Shown here one piece after another: positions 36,501-49,035 of a stretch of 64,000 bases of DNA. The stretch comes from Temnothorax longispinosus (Eukaryota; Arthropoda; Insecta; Hymenoptera; Formicidae): the NCBI RefSeq assembly GCF_030848805.1, contig NC_092365.1:5208001-5272000 (forward strand), read 5' to 3'. Each line of letters starts with the position of its first letter. Within the stretch, counting starts at the first letter, position 1. A model generated the notes under the pieces. That model was not told where the DNA came from. It ran no database searches and saw only the letters and a list, made by a program, of their open reading frames with translations. The position numbers and the translations under genes are program-made.

Positions 36501-39500
36501 ATATTTCCACCACGGCGGCAACTACTTTACCCTGTTCATGTTGCTGCTGCTCTTCGTTATCAGTCAGGTTGCTACCACAGGGAATGATTACTGGCTCTCG
36601 TACTGGACCAACTTGGAGACTGTCAGGCACATTAACAACACTAGTGAGGCCACAGAGTTCGCAAACATGTACAACGACAGTTTCCTTGGGTCGATCTTCA
36701 CGCTGAACTCAGACGGCCTGCTCAGTACTGTAGATGCTATATACGTATACACATTCTGCATCATAGCCTGTACTGTTACCACGCTGCTCCGGAGCTTCTT
36801 CTTCATGAAAATCTGCATGAACTCGAGCTGCAACCTGCACAACTCCATGTTCTCCAATCTGGTACAGACGCGCATGTCCTTCTTCCACACTAATCCTTCT
36901 GGTGAGCAGTAATCGTGAGATCACAATAGGCAAAGGAAATTGTGGCGTCGAAGATAAATTTTGAAGAGTTTACGAATTTTTAAATCCGGAAAAAATAAGA
37001 CTAACAAATTTTAGTCGAGTTCGAATTTATCGAATGGTTCTTATTTTATACTTATTCATAAAAATATGCGAGACGATTGGCATAGATCCTTTTACGGATA
37101 TTTATAGTAAAAAATCTGAATCATCGAAACTACGGTTTTAATTTCCAGATTTCTGTTAAACCTTTGTTTAAATTTATCGGTTTTTTGTTCCAGGGAGAAT
37201 TTTAAATAGATTTTCGAAGGACATGGGCACCATGGACGAGTACCTGCCCAAAATCATGTTAGGGGCGCTCCAAGTGTTTTGCGTAGTATGCGGTATATTC
37301 ACCATAGAAGCGATAATTAATCCATGGATGCTCATACCGATAGTAGTACTGGTCATCTTGTTTTACTTCGCGACGATATTCTACCTGAAAACCGCTCAAA
37401 ACGTCAAACGTCTCGAAGGCGTAAGTAAGTATTGGAACGAGAAACTCTTTATTAGAAAAGAACGAGAGGGGATACGCGCGACTCATTTCCTTAACTCTTA
37501 TTTAGATTCCGTTTGACTTTTGCCATCAAACTTGGATCTGTAAGTTCTCACGCAGAATTTGTAAGTTCCAGTTTATTTGCGTTTGCGTTTTCAGCCAAGA
37601 GCCCGTTATTCTCGCATGTGAATGCTACGCTGAACGGCCTGCCGACGATTAGAAGCGGCGGCGTCCAAATCGAGAAGATGATGCGAAAACAGTTCGACGT
37701 GTTACAAGACCGTCACAGCGGCGCGTGGTACCTCTTCTTATCAAGCTCGTCAGCCTTCGGTATTTTTACCGATCTAGTCATGTGCCTGTTCCTTGCCGTG
37801 CTTTGCTTCTCCCTAGTATTGATGAGCAAAAATGGTAAATTATATAATTATGTAAAACATTCTTATTGAAGATTAAAATATCCTTCACAACTTTGAAATA
37901 TTTCGAGAACATACAAAAAGCTACAACAAATTAATAGAATCTTTCGATATTTAAGCAATTCTTTATTTCCGCGAGTGATTAGTATATAAGTTGGAAAATA
38001 CATTTCGACAATCGTGAGGAATCTTCGAGCTTTTACTAATCCTTCCGTTCATCTTCATAATACAGACAGTGTAGAAGACAGTCAGGTAGGTCTGGCAATA
38101 TCGCAATCGTTGATCTTGATCGGTTGCTTGCAATATGGAATAAAGCAGTCCACCGAGACGATGTCGCTGATGACCTCCGTAGAAAGAGTTCTTCAGTACA
38201 CAAATCTTCCCCAGGAGGGACCCATTACCTCGGACAATCCGCCGCCGTCTACATGGCCGTCCCAAGGACAATTGATCTTGAAGAACGTCAGCATGAAGTA
38301 TCACAGTGACGATCCACCGGTCTTGAAAGTACGTGAACCAATCGTTCATTTTTGCAGACATTTTTTGTGTTTTATCACGCCGTCGCGCTTCGCAGAATCT
38401 GAACGTATCCATCGAGCCTGGCTGGAAAGTTGGAGTGGTGGGACGCACTGGCGCCGGCAAGTCCTCTTTGATCTCAGCGCTCTTCCGCCTATTCAACGAA
38501 GGTTTGGAGGGCGAGATTAAAATTGACGGTCGAGACACGAGAACGGTAGGTCTGAGCGAGCTGCGCTGCAAGATCTCCATCATACCGCAGGAACCGGTGC
38601 TCTTCTCCGAGAGTCTGCGCTACAATCTGGATCCGTTCAGTCAGTACGATGACGTGAAGCTGTGGGAGGTGCTGCGGCAGGTCGAACTGAACGATACCGC
38701 ATTGGATCAAGAAATCTTTCATGGCGGTTACAACTTCAGCGTCGGCCAGAAGCAGCTCATATGTTTGGCCAGGGCTATTCTAAGGAATAATCGCTTGCTC
38801 GTTCTCGATGAGGCCACGGCTAATATTGATTCACAGTGAGTCTCGACGATTTTTAGCAATAAAAATGTATTATAATATTGTTTAATAAAAATAAGATGGT
38901 TTATTGTTTGGCTGATGGTTAATAAAAGAATAAATTATCATTAGACACTTAAAAATTTTTTTAACGAAATATTAATTTTTCAAATAATTCACTATTTTTC
39001 GGTATGCGGTGAAATGATGATTTATTTTGTAATAAATTAAGAGTTTAAAAAAATAACAAAAGTTTTTAATTAAATCAGATTTTCAGTAAGAGTTTCCAGT
39101 TCTGTAGCTGTAAAATGCTGTCGTGTTATTGATTTTTGAATCTATTTGTGAATTTTCCCTAAATTTGTACTTCTTTTTCTAGCACCGATGCTTTAATTCA
39201 AAACACAATAAGAAGTACTTTTAAAGAATGCACCGTCATTACGGTAGCACATCGTTTGAATACCATTATAGACAGCGATCGTATCATCGTAATGGAGAAT
39301 GGCTCTATTGTGGTAGGTTCCTCCAATTTAATAAGGCATATGTTAGAAAATATATGTTAGGGAGAATATTGATTTTAGTAAACGCAACGAGATTTCCGAA
39401 AAATTCTTTTTTATAATTAAACGTGGTTTTTTCGCAGTTGATATCTCATTGGACAATACATATTCTTTTCTGAGAAATATCAGTGTATTATATACATAGA

Positions 39501-39802
39501 GTAGTCAAGTTTTTTGGAAAATCTTATAACTTTCTCAGGGAGAGTTTCTTATTAGGTATTTTTTATAAATGAAATTGTCACGCCAACAGGAATTCGGTTG
39601 CCCATACGAGCTGTTGCACGATAAACCAAAAGGCTATTTCTCGCAAATGGTGGAGAAAACGGGCAATCAGATGGCACAGAGTCTTTTGGAACAGGCGAAG
39701 AAGGCTTGCGAGAAGAACAACGATCATCGTGAATTGAACTTATCGGAGCAAAATACCGAAAGCGAGAGCGACGTCACGATCACGGAACAATCCGCTTTGT
39801 AA
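33513..39802 (+). CDS. ABCC4-like: ABCC4/MRP4-like transporter, copy B (5' truncated)
   Basis: Twelve exons: 33513-33704, 33868-34176, 34261-34788, 35121-35426, 35835-36026, 36409-36901, 37194-37424, 37595-37834, 38066-38328, 38396-38835, 39183-39312, 39590-39802. All phases agree and no stop interrupts the 3537 bases (1178 residues). The protein enters in TMD1 (IMIIGTIMWRNIGI), then NBD1 with Walker A GPVGSGKSS, signature LSGGQKAR and YLLDDP, TMD2, and NBD2 with GRTGAGKSS, FSVGQKQ and LVLDEA. It ends in QSAL, which fits a class I PDZ-binding motif; human MRP4 also ends in such a motif. The five upstream exons seen in copy A (about 236 codons including exon 1) are absent: the palindrome starts 210 bp upstream of the first exon. 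Without them half of TMD1 is missing, so function is doubtful unless an alternative 5' exon exists. Confidence 0.85.
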
Positions 39803-41269
39803 ATTATGTATCATTCCAAAAAAATATACCTATATTTAATTATATACATATATATTTTATTGTATACAGGATAATTCAAAATATTGTTGACAAACTTAAG
39901 AATCGTGTAGAGATGTAGGAATAGAGCAACTTTTGACTAAGAACCTATATATGTTTTCCGAATTAATCCTGAGTCAGTTCGAGAGAAGAAGCGTTGGTTA
40001 CAGTATGAGTTCACTGTGAAATGTGTACATCAAATGCCTTACTTACAAGAAATCGGTAAATGACCTTAGGAACACTTTTGGGCAGAATACTAGCAGCATC
40101 TGAAGTGATCCGTGAGATGCTTAAAGTATGTAGTGTTCCAAAGTTTCGTTTGACGATGCAATGCCTATATTGAATGTATTAGTTGCATTCAAATATCTTT
40201 TGTAATGCATTTAGTTAGTTCATGTAATCTTTGTTTGCTTAAATAAATCTTATGTAAGATTATTTCGTCGGTATATTGTCCGCAATGTGGTTTCTTAGGG
40301 CCCAATGGATGAGACACTTTGTAGTGCAACAGAGAAGCGCTGGAGACCCGTACAAACGGGTCACTTTATAATACTACGCACAGGCGCTACAGACATAGCG
40401 CATAAGTACTGTATATACTGGCTTTTCTGACTACGTTTACATGACTGCTTATAATCTGGTTTAATAACTGTACACTATCTTCTCCAAAAATTTTCTTCTT
40501 TTCATTATAACAATCATTGATAAGTATGTCAATAATTTTCTTAATTACCCTATACATATATCATATGTATACAGGCAGATCCCGTACGTTACGCGATAGA
40601 CTATTTTATTATTTCTTACATTAACGATCTTTTCAAAATTACATGAAAATGGAAAAAATGGGAGAAAAAGTATAAATAAAATATGTGTTAAATGTTTAAA
40701 ATAATTTATTATTTTTAAAAAGCACAACAGTATTAGTACATAGGGGAGACCGGAGCTAAAACGTCTACGGGGTAAATACGTCTAATCAAATATCTCGGAA
40801 CCTGTATATTGTGCGAACTCGCTATTAACATTGTAAACGCTGCTTATGGTACCCATGTGACCAACGGAGTTTTGGCAGGTTACCTGCCGTGTTATGATTT
40901 TTACAAGGGCAAACGTGTTTTCGGAAGGTATTCATATTACATCAACGACTATTATACTATTATTACAATCTTCTTTGATGTAATCAGCAGCTTTAATAGA
41001 AATGGAGCTGCAATCCGATTCACAGCTCACAGCGCTGAAAGCATCTCGCTCTGTCTTCGTTCGATATTCGAGGCGCAACGAAGACAGAATGATGCTTACA
41101 GCACTTGAGCGTGAATCGAACCGCAGAATGGAAACGAGACCGGACAAGATGTAAAAAAAAAGCAACTAGTCGTCTGTATTCTTTACTTGGTACTTTCTCA
41201 TCTCATATTCTTTCCACTTATTTGTATTTTATTTTCCAAATTCAAAAAATATCTTGTGTCTATGAAAAG

Positions 41270-41270
<1 letters not shown>
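39803..41270. other. Intergenic sequence downstream of copy B
   Basis: The first part (about 39855-39950) is the 3' flank shared in inverted form with copy C (about 59380-59460; 'gacaaacttaagaatcgt' is common to both). The rest holds no gene I recognise; 'aggggagaccggagctaaaa' at 40741 may be the edge of another repeat. Confidence 0.45.
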
Positions 41271-41271
<1 letters not shown>

Positions 41272-41316
<45 letters not shown>

Positions 41317-41347
41317 TGCGTGCGTGCGTGCGTGTGTGTGTGTGTGT
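41272..41347. repeat. TG microsatellite
   Basis: A (GT)n run with GCGT variants. Open frames through it encode only Cys-Val runs and are not genes. Confidence 0.95.
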
Positions 41348-41940
41348 CATACTTATATTGCTTATACTCGCGATTTACGTGTTATACAGGATGCTTTTGA
41401 TTAATCGCACTTTTTGCTCATTACAAGTGCGCGAGGTTGCGAGAAAACATTATGTATGATGCTTTGTCGTGAAAAATCATCTCTCGCAGATCGCGAAAAA
41501 ACCTTAGCACACTATCTACGGTTTTTTTTATTAATAATGCTTTAGCAGTATTTTTATTAAATTTTTAGGCGCTTCAAAACGAGTTTGATGGTTGTTGCTC
41601 ACGAGGACGGCTTACATTACACCGTCGTCATTACGTCAATCTTTATGTAAATCGCTTCTAACGTTTACGTAAGACGTTTGATTAGTATTTACGATTTAGA
41701 CTAAATTAACGAGTCCATCTTCTCTCATACTAATTCATAATATGATTGTTCTGGCAAATGAAATTTTCAAGAAATGTCGCAAGAATATCCTAATTTTCAT
41801 TTAAATCAAAAGTTTTAGACTTTTGTGTTATTTGGGAAGCGATTATTAACAAAAGCCTAACTAAGAAGGTAATCAATCTACTGAAAACGGAGAGCGTCCG
41901 TTTTTCGTACCGTGATTTTTAAAATTTCTTCATTACTGAA

Positions 41941-43762
41941 TTACGCGCATCTTTCCAAAATAAGTTTGCCGGATTCCTCGTACCCCTGACGCGACAGCCA
42001 CATTTGTTGGAACGAGCCCAAGGAGCTGAGGATCGAGCCGCCGATCCACCCACCATAACGTCGCTCGCTCGAGCTGTTCGTGCTGATTATTTTCAGTCTC
42101 ATGCTCTGCGAAGAAAAATTGCGTCGTCATAAATTGTGAGGCCCGAAACTCGATAATGAGTAAATTAGTGTAAGTACAGAACGTGCTTACCGGAGGGGTC
42201 TTACTGCCCAAGTCCCGATTCAGTCTCTCGCTAAATCCTTGAAGACAAGAATTGCCGCCAGTCACCACCACGCTGCCATACAGACTCTGCAACAGAGATT
42301 TCCTTATTTTATAAATATTATAATTATATAATAATGATATATTAGTATATTAATAGTATAAATAGGATATTAATATAACATATGCATAGTTATGTACAGA
42401 GTTTGAAGTCCGATGGTTTGAAGAAATTTATGAAGGCAAAAGATAGACATATTATTATTTATCATTATTTTTGTACTGTAATTGTTCAATTTAATAAGAT
42501 ATATCTATACATTTTATATGCTTTTTATTTTAATTATGAAATAAATCCATTTTTCTTAGAGACAGAATTTATGGCACGACTATGTGATCAAAGATTCCGT
42601 CAAATCGATTCAAAATGCCTCAAGAAGGTTATTTAATCATCAAAATGAACTTTATGCATAAATTTAATGTAAATTTGATTCCGGAAATACGTACTGGTCT
42701 GATGTCCATGTCGCACATTCCGACACTCGTGGTGACAAGAGGGCCGACGCCCAAAATACTCGCGCCCACACCCTTAACATTGCTGGGATTGAAGAGAGCT
42801 TCGGGTATCATGAGCCTCACGGATCCGAAATCATCGTTGTAGCCGGTCGGAAATTCGTAATGCTTCATAGGCAGAGTGTTCGCCACGTCTTCGTCGTAGG
42901 GACTGTCCGACACTTGCAGACAGTTCATCTGAAAGTCCTACAGCAGCTCTCCGGACCATGTAGCTCAGCCAGGACGACGTTGGTTGCGGTCATGGTCGTT
43001 TCGTCCAGCGGGGTGGATCTCTCTCTCGTACTACGTCTAAAAGAAACATGAATTGGTGAGCAGAAATCTTCAAAATTATGTTAGAATTCCTCGCAGTCCG
43101 TTGGAATCTAAATTATACTTTTTAAATCCTTTTACTTCAATTTTTTTACTTTTATACATTTTTTTCAAGTTTTTAATTTTACGTAAATTTCTTTTATATA
43201 TATTTAGGGAAACTTTACGCATTTTCTCTTCAATTTGAATTAACTACATTCTTTAAATCCCTTCATCATCAACGGACTATCGTTTACCTTTGCTGGCGAC
43301 AAGACAAGCCGGCAGCAGTTCGATGTCCTTCTCCTCGAAAAACTGTCTACATTGCATGGTGATGAAGTCACCGCCTAAGGGACTTTTGACGATCCCCTGG
43401 GTGATGACGTAACCGTCGTGGACTGGCACCGCGCTGGTGTAAGTGGCACCGCTGTCCACGACCATCGCCGTGGACCTGCCGTTCGCGTATGCGGCCAGCA
43501 CGGCGTTCTTGCAGATATACATGGCCGGCACGTTGAACTTCTCGAACATCAGCTCCAACAGCTTCTCGCGCTTCAGTCTGGTGTTCCACGGGCACTCGGT
43601 CATCAGGATCGGATGGTGCTCGGCTAAGGCGTGCAGTCGTTGCTTGTACGTGTACTCGGTCAGTCGCTCGAACATGTCCCAGTCGTCGATCATGCCGTCC
43701 TTCATCAGGCTTACTATCTCCATATCTAAATCGAAATCGGACGTTTCAATATTGCGGAAGAT
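41941..43762 (-). pseudogene. BAP55-like: BAP55/ACTL6-like actin-related protein, partial and broken
   Basis: BAP55 (ACTL6A) is an actin-related subunit of the SWI/SNF and NuA4/TIP60 chromatin complexes. Exons on the minus strand: 43762-43288 (LKDGMIDDW-like MKDGMIDDWDMFE, then MVVDSGATYTSAVPVHDGY, SPLGGDF), 43036-42695 (LQVSDSPYDED, HYEFPTGYNDDFG, TTSVGMCDMDIRP), 42286-42191 (LYGSVVVTGGN), 42105-41941 (RRYGGWIGGSILSSLGSFQQ, stop TAA). Splice sites are conserved, so it is not a processed copy. Exon 43036-42695 has three lesions: TGA after WTKRP (42992-42990), an extra base near 42948-42955, and TAG in place of an expected Gln before DFQ (42940-42938). The N-terminal exons (nucleotide-binding start of the actin fold) were not found upstream. 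It is therefore a 5'-truncated duplicated pseudogene, unless the three lesions are sequencing errors. Confidence 0.85.
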
Positions 43763-44339
43763 CTAAGAGTAAGCTGTATAGTAACATGTGCAGATTTGCT
43801 GACAATGACATATTGTAATTGTACTGATTAATCTAACTGTAAACTGAATGAATCATACACTTTGATAAGAAATATTCATAGCTGATTAAAGTTTTACGTA
43901 AAAAAATATTTTATATAAAACATTTTATCGCACAATCAGAAGGTAATTCTACGTGAAAAAAATTTAGAATTTTTTGTTTCGTACAAAACTTTGCTTTCGA
44001 ATAAGTCAATTTTGAGAGACTCTGGAACGCTTGCAGTTGATTACGTTTTTATTAATATCACTGAAAAAGATATTTCTTATTTATTATTCTATTTCTATCC
44101 TTATTTCTGAGATTATTATGTGTTTTGTAAGATTTCTACATTTCTACATTTAATTGCTATTTAAATAACATGCGTGTTGGCATATCGATTGAAATATCGG
44201 TCTCTCTAACAATTAGTCGTGGCAGAATATTTATTATCACGTGCGTGAATTACCATTACATGAAATACAAACCTGAGATAATCTAAAATATGTTTCACAC
44301 TTTTGACGTGTTTCTCGTATTATTATACCTCGAAAAAAA
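43763..44339. other. Intergenic, nothing recognised
   Basis: AT-rich sequence upstream of the BAP55-like fragment. I looked for its missing 5' exons here and did not find them. Confidence 0.4.
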
Positions 44340-44560
44340 AACAGTGGTAGTATTATACCTCAAAAAAATCTAAGTAACAAGTGGTAGACGTAATTTTTGT
44401 ATCTTGAAAAATCTCGAAAAAACCAAAACAGTAGTATCTTTACCTCGAAAAAAAACAAAGTGGTAGTATTATACCTCGAAAAAACCTAAGTAACAAGTGG
44501 TAGACGTAATCTTTGTATCTCCAAAAATCTCGAAAAAACCTAAGCAGTAGTATTTTTATT
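44340..44560. repeat. Two direct repeats of about 117 bp beside a foldback element
   Basis: The unit 'tggtagtattatacctc' followed by 'taagtaacaagtggtagacg' and 'tctcgaaaaaacc' is given twice. The same unit appears inverted at 44700-44775 and again at 45550-45620 inside the arms of the adjacent foldback element. Confidence 0.75.
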
Positions 44561-45770
44561 TCCAAAAAATTATAACTCAAGTGATACACATCACAAAATT
44601 ATGTCACCTTATCAAAAATGAGTCGCGCTTCAAGTGATCTATTATTACAATTACAAAAAAGAAATGATATCTCTTTTTAAATTACAGCGCCAATTACAGA
44701 GAACATATTTTTCGAGATACAAAGATTACGTCTACCACTTGTTACTTAGATTTTTTCGAGGTATAATATTACCACTGCTCTTCTTCGATTAGAATAAAAG
44801 ATTGAATCATGAAGAATTACACAGAGGTAACAGTACAAAATACAAATATTTTATTAAAATATTTAAACCCAACAAGGGAATACAAAGTATTTAAATACAA
44901 AGTTTATATGTATATGTATTTTAAAAGATTTAATCGCATCGCAAAAAATTACAGAGGTAACAGTACAAAAAATAAAAATATTTTATTAAAATACATAAAT
45001 TTTTCTTGTCAAAAAACTTGGCGCTGCTAGAGAGAGAAAGAGAGAGAGACCTTTTATCCTATACTTAATCATAAGCCGCATTATTCGAGAGAGGGAGAGA
45101 CCTTTTACAAATGTAAATATTACTTATTCTATACTTATTCTATACTTATTCTATACTTAATTCTAATCGCTTTAAAAATATAGACTTATCCTAACTTATC
45201 CTATACTTAATCATAAGCCGCATTATTCACCGTTACACACACACACACACACATCACCCACATTCACTCGCTCGCACATACACAACAGGCTGACCTAATT
45301 TTGAGGTCTAGCAGAGCCAAGTTTTTTGACAAGATATGTATTTTAATAAAATATTTTTATTTTTTGTACTGTTACCTCTGTAATTTTTTGCGATGCGATT
45401 AAATCTTTTAAAATACATATATAAACTTTGTATTTAAATACCTTGTATTCCCTTGTTGGGTTTAAATATTTTAATAAAATATTTGTATTTTGTACTGTTA
45501 CCTCTGTGTAATTCTTCATGATTCAATCTTTTATTCTAATCGAAGAAAAGCAGTGGTAATATTATACCTCGAAAAAATCTAAGTGACAAGTGGTAGACGT
45601 AATCTCTGTATCTCGAAAAATATGTTCTCTGTAATTGGCGCTGTAATTTAAAAAGAGATATCATTTCTTTTTGTAATTGTAATAATAGATCACTTGAAGC
45701 GCGACTCATTTTTGATAAGGTAACGTAATTTTGTGATGTGTATCACTTGAGTTATAATTTTTTGGAAATA
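44561..45770. mobile_element. Foldback element with about 470-bp inverted arms
   Basis: The left arm 44561-45031 (from 'ttccaaaaaattataactca' to 'gtcaaaaaacttggc') is mirrored by 45305-45770 (from 'gccaagttttttgac' to 'tgagttataattttttggaa'). The loop of about 270 bp contains GA runs, three copies of 'ttctatactta', two of 'atcataagccgcattattc', and a CA run. Within each arm 'acagaggtaacagtacaaaa' occurs twice. It stands exactly where the duplicated ABCC intron-1 block begins, so it marks or caused the break. Confidence 0.8.
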
Positions 45771-47008
45771 TAGTATATGACATGAAGTATTGAAGATTTT
45801 ATTATATACGTAATTTGATATATTTTGGGTCGGATATATTTTATATATATATATATATACATAATATACATAAATGTGTTTAATCGCAAGTTGCGCAAAA
45901 GTGTCTCAAAATAATTATTTTTTCCATTGACATCAATACGATTGTATGTATAATTCGTGAAATAAAAAATTAAAATAAATATTTTGCGGATGTCTTATAC
46001 GTGTATTTTCCATTGTAAATTTACTTTAAAGATGTGACTGATTAAAAAAATTAAAATTGTCTGAGAGATATAGAAAAAAAATGAATCTCCTTATGCAATA
46101 ACGACGATACAACATAATACAATACGATACATGTAATATGAACTGTGTATGTGTGTGTTAATAATATATAATAATTTAAATAAAATGGCGTAGACATGAA
46201 AGGATATAAGTAATTATGTATAGTGATAGCTGATACGTAAGGTATGATAATACGAGGGTATGACTCGACGAAAACTGCACACCAATTTTCTAAATAGCGA
46301 AATAAAACTGTACGAAATTTTCCATTTTCTTTAGATAAACAGTATAACGTAAAACATGTTGTTCGAAAAATAGCTAACGTAATGCAAGCGAAAATATTCT
46401 TTATTTTGAAGGGAAAGAATTCTGTCTTCAAGAAATATGAAGATTTTTTATTTGTCGGAACAATACAATTTCGAGCTTAACTTAGAAGGCTATAAATCTT
46501 CGATTTTTATAAAATTTTACAGATACGTAGTATTTACTAAAAGTAATCCGAGCTACTGGTAGTTTTCGAGAAATTCTAATTTTAATTATTCGGCTTAATT
46601 AATGTTTTTCAAAATTCCGATATAAAAATAAATTAGAATATAAAAATATTTTGCAAAATATTTTATTTTGTTAGGGCATTAAGCAACTGTACATAAGGTG
46701 CAGTTGTCAAAATATCATTATTATAAAAATAAACAAGAAATGATATTTATTATACGGGTCAATTATATGGTTCAATTCTTTCTCCTTGCAAGTACAGCGA
46801 TTATTATTAACATAAAATGGTTCCACATGGGTTTCCAACTTTCCACGTGAGGCGAGGTGCTCACAGTGCCAAAAAAGGTAAAAAAATAAGCTTTTTTAAT
46901 ATTTTGGTTCTTTTATTCTATGTTATAAACACTGTACATACAGTTTTCTAATACACTAATAAAATGAATATTTCAGTAAAAATTGTTTTGAAAATTACAA
47001 TTATTTTT
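45769..47008. repeat. ABCC intron 1 of orphan copy D, distal part
   Basis: Matches 19962-21950 (without its inserted repeat). Orientation shows it belongs to a minus-strand gene whose exon 1 is at 57.6 kb. Continuity with 56811 onward is broken by the 9.8 kb composite unit. The next exons of such a gene are not found to the left. Confidence 0.8.
47001..47008. repeat. Target-site duplication, left (TTATTTTT)
   Basis: The same eight bases occur at 56811-56818 on the other side of the unit. The homologous uninterrupted sequence at about 21948 has the site once (aaaattaaaaTTATTTTTttatatt). Confidence 0.7.
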
Positions 47009-47250
47009 GGTAAATGTTTAGTATAACGCTCTCCCCTCCGATTTTCTTACAACTTTGTAAAATTGTTTATTTCTGTGTGTAAAAAACATTCTGAGAAGGA
47101 AAATCGTCGCTCAGGTCTCGTTTTTTTTTTAATTTAATTTCAAAGTTTTGATGTCGGTAAGGTAGGAACAATTAGAAGAGCGTTTCGCATTTTTTGTTAC
47201 GCATATTCACGCTTGTGATTGATGATTATGCGATACGCGTTTATCCCCTT

Positions 47251-47386
47251 ATCACACTACGGATTGGGATTGAGATTGGATTGAAATTTGACCAATCAGA
47301 GCAAAGTTTACTAAACCTGAGATCAGTTTTCTCTGTTCTGATTGATTAAATTTCAATCCAATCTCAATCCCAATCCGTAGTCTGAT
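47251..47386. mobile_element. Small palindromic element 1
   Basis: Mirrored arms 'ctacggattgggattgagat' and its reverse complement, about 45 bp each, with a 45-bp loop and no coding sequence. Confidence 0.7.
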
Positions 47387-47439
47387 ACGGACTTTACGCG
47401 GAAAATATTAGTCCATGGGGCCGCACCTTTAGCATAATG

Positions 47440-47574
47440 CTAGGTTTACAATGCGAGTCGTAAAGTCGTGAGTCGTAAGAATTGACCAATCACAGTCGAT
47501 TATTCTCCTCAAATTCGTTGGTGATTGGTCAATTCTTACGACTCACGACTTTACGACTCGCATTGTAGACCTAG
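47440..47574. mobile_element. Small palindromic element 2
   Basis: Mirrored arms 'caatgcgagtcgtaaagtcg' continued by 'tgagtcgtaagaattgacca', over about 58 bp each, with a short loop. Confidence 0.75.
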
Positions 47575-47776
47575 GCTTAAGTGTCCATCTACAATATAGG
47601 TGTTTTAAGCCCTAAGGGCCGATATCACAGTCTCCGATTAACGTGATCCTCCGATAAAGGATCCCTAGGAATGATCCGGATGATACAAGAGGGCTCCAGT
47701 GCTTCCCGCCACTGGACCCGCTGACTTGTATGGAAAGCGTGGTACCATGGCCTGTTGAGCCAGAGATCCACCAGAG

Positions 47777-47896
47777 CTGCGTTCGAAAACGTCACCCGAG
47801 TGCACACGAGTATACTCCTTTCTCTTTCTATCTCAGCGAGTTAGAAGGAGAAAGGAGTATACCCGTGTGTACCCGGGTGACGTTTCCGAACGCAGC
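47777..47896. mobile_element. Small palindromic element 3
   Basis: Mirrored arms 'gctgcgttcgaaaacgtcac' and 'gtgacgtttccgaacgcagc', continued inward by 'gagtatactcctttctc'. The loop is about 20 bp. Confidence 0.75.
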
Positions 47897-47899
47897 CCA

Positions 47900-49035
47900 G
47901 GGGCGCAAAGAAGAAGAAGAAGAATGATCCGGATGGCCGATCTCAGGTTTAATTCTCTCTGGCAATAATATGTGTTCACCACGTGTTCCAACATTTTTCT
48001 TCTCTTGCATGATTTTTTCATTTTATACGGAAAAAATCAAAATTGCCTTGCTGATAAACAGTAAGTAGTATGAAAATCGATAGATTTACAATTAGTTTTT
48101 CTGATTAATTTTTTGATTCAGTTCCGAGTTAAATTTCCGGTAGATAATTAATTCTTATATATATTCGCTGTGTGATCTTTTATGCGACTTATTGTTAGAT
48201 TGCTACAACTTATATCAATAAATGAGATAAAAGATACATTAAATAAATAAAAAAATATATTTGGAAAAATTTTATTCATTTAAAAACGTAAGCGTAAGTG
48301 TAGCGAACATATAAGCAATTTAAATTTTGCAATTTTTTTTCTTTGGTGCACGTGAACGTGTGTATGCCGTATGTTCTTCTACCGTGTGAAACACACCACT
48401 ACCACGTGGTAATGATACATGTTATAACGTGTATCATTTAGAAATTAAGCGTAAGTCTGGCGAATGTGAGCAATCTAAATTGTGTAATTTTTTTGTTCTT
48501 TCTTTTGTGCTCGTGCACGTGTGCGCCACGTGCAGAGAGCTCCCGATATTTCAGATTTATAAAAGAACATTTTTCTACATTAACAAAATTAAAAAATAAC
48601 TGTTATTTTCTTTAAAATAATAAATTATTTAATAATAATATTTAACATACACATCATGCATTGCAGACTATGTAATAATGTCAGTCGTACTAATAGCAAT
48701 GCGAGTTCTCGGAAGCAAAATAAATTTATTGTTAGATTATACATATAATCTTAACGCTATAATTATAAATATATATAATATTATAATGCATTTTAGCATA
48801 TGCTAAAAAAGAAAGGATTACTATATATTCTCCATATTTTTTTATGCAACATGCACGTGCATGGAAAGTGGCCCATTACGCACGCTACGCGTGCGTGATA
48901 GACCACTTTCCAGGCACTTGCAACATAAAATAGGGTGTGTAAGCCTTCGGCTCGTGCGTAAACTCCGCACTCGGAAATTTTCATTTTACGGCACTTGTTA
49001 CACAAATAACTATTTCTTCTTTTAGAGAAACAAAT
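47900..49035. other. Upstream region of the F-box gene, no other gene
   Basis: It holds two loosely repeated units with 'gcgtaagt' and 'tgcacgtg' (about 48285-48370 and 48450-48535) and a 90-bp palindrome at 48841-48930 ('ggaaagtgg' arms around 'cacgctacgcgtgcgtg'). Any promoter of the gene starting at 49036 must lie here, but I cannot point to its elements. Confidence 0.5.

Noticed and set aside
41105..41459. Frames with long Cys-Val runs
   Set aside because: They are translations of a TG microsatellite.
46051..46431. 126-codon minus-strand frame as a receptor-like gene
   Set aside because: The homologous place in copy A (20194-20640) does not keep the frame, and it lies in an intron; there is no recognisable motif.
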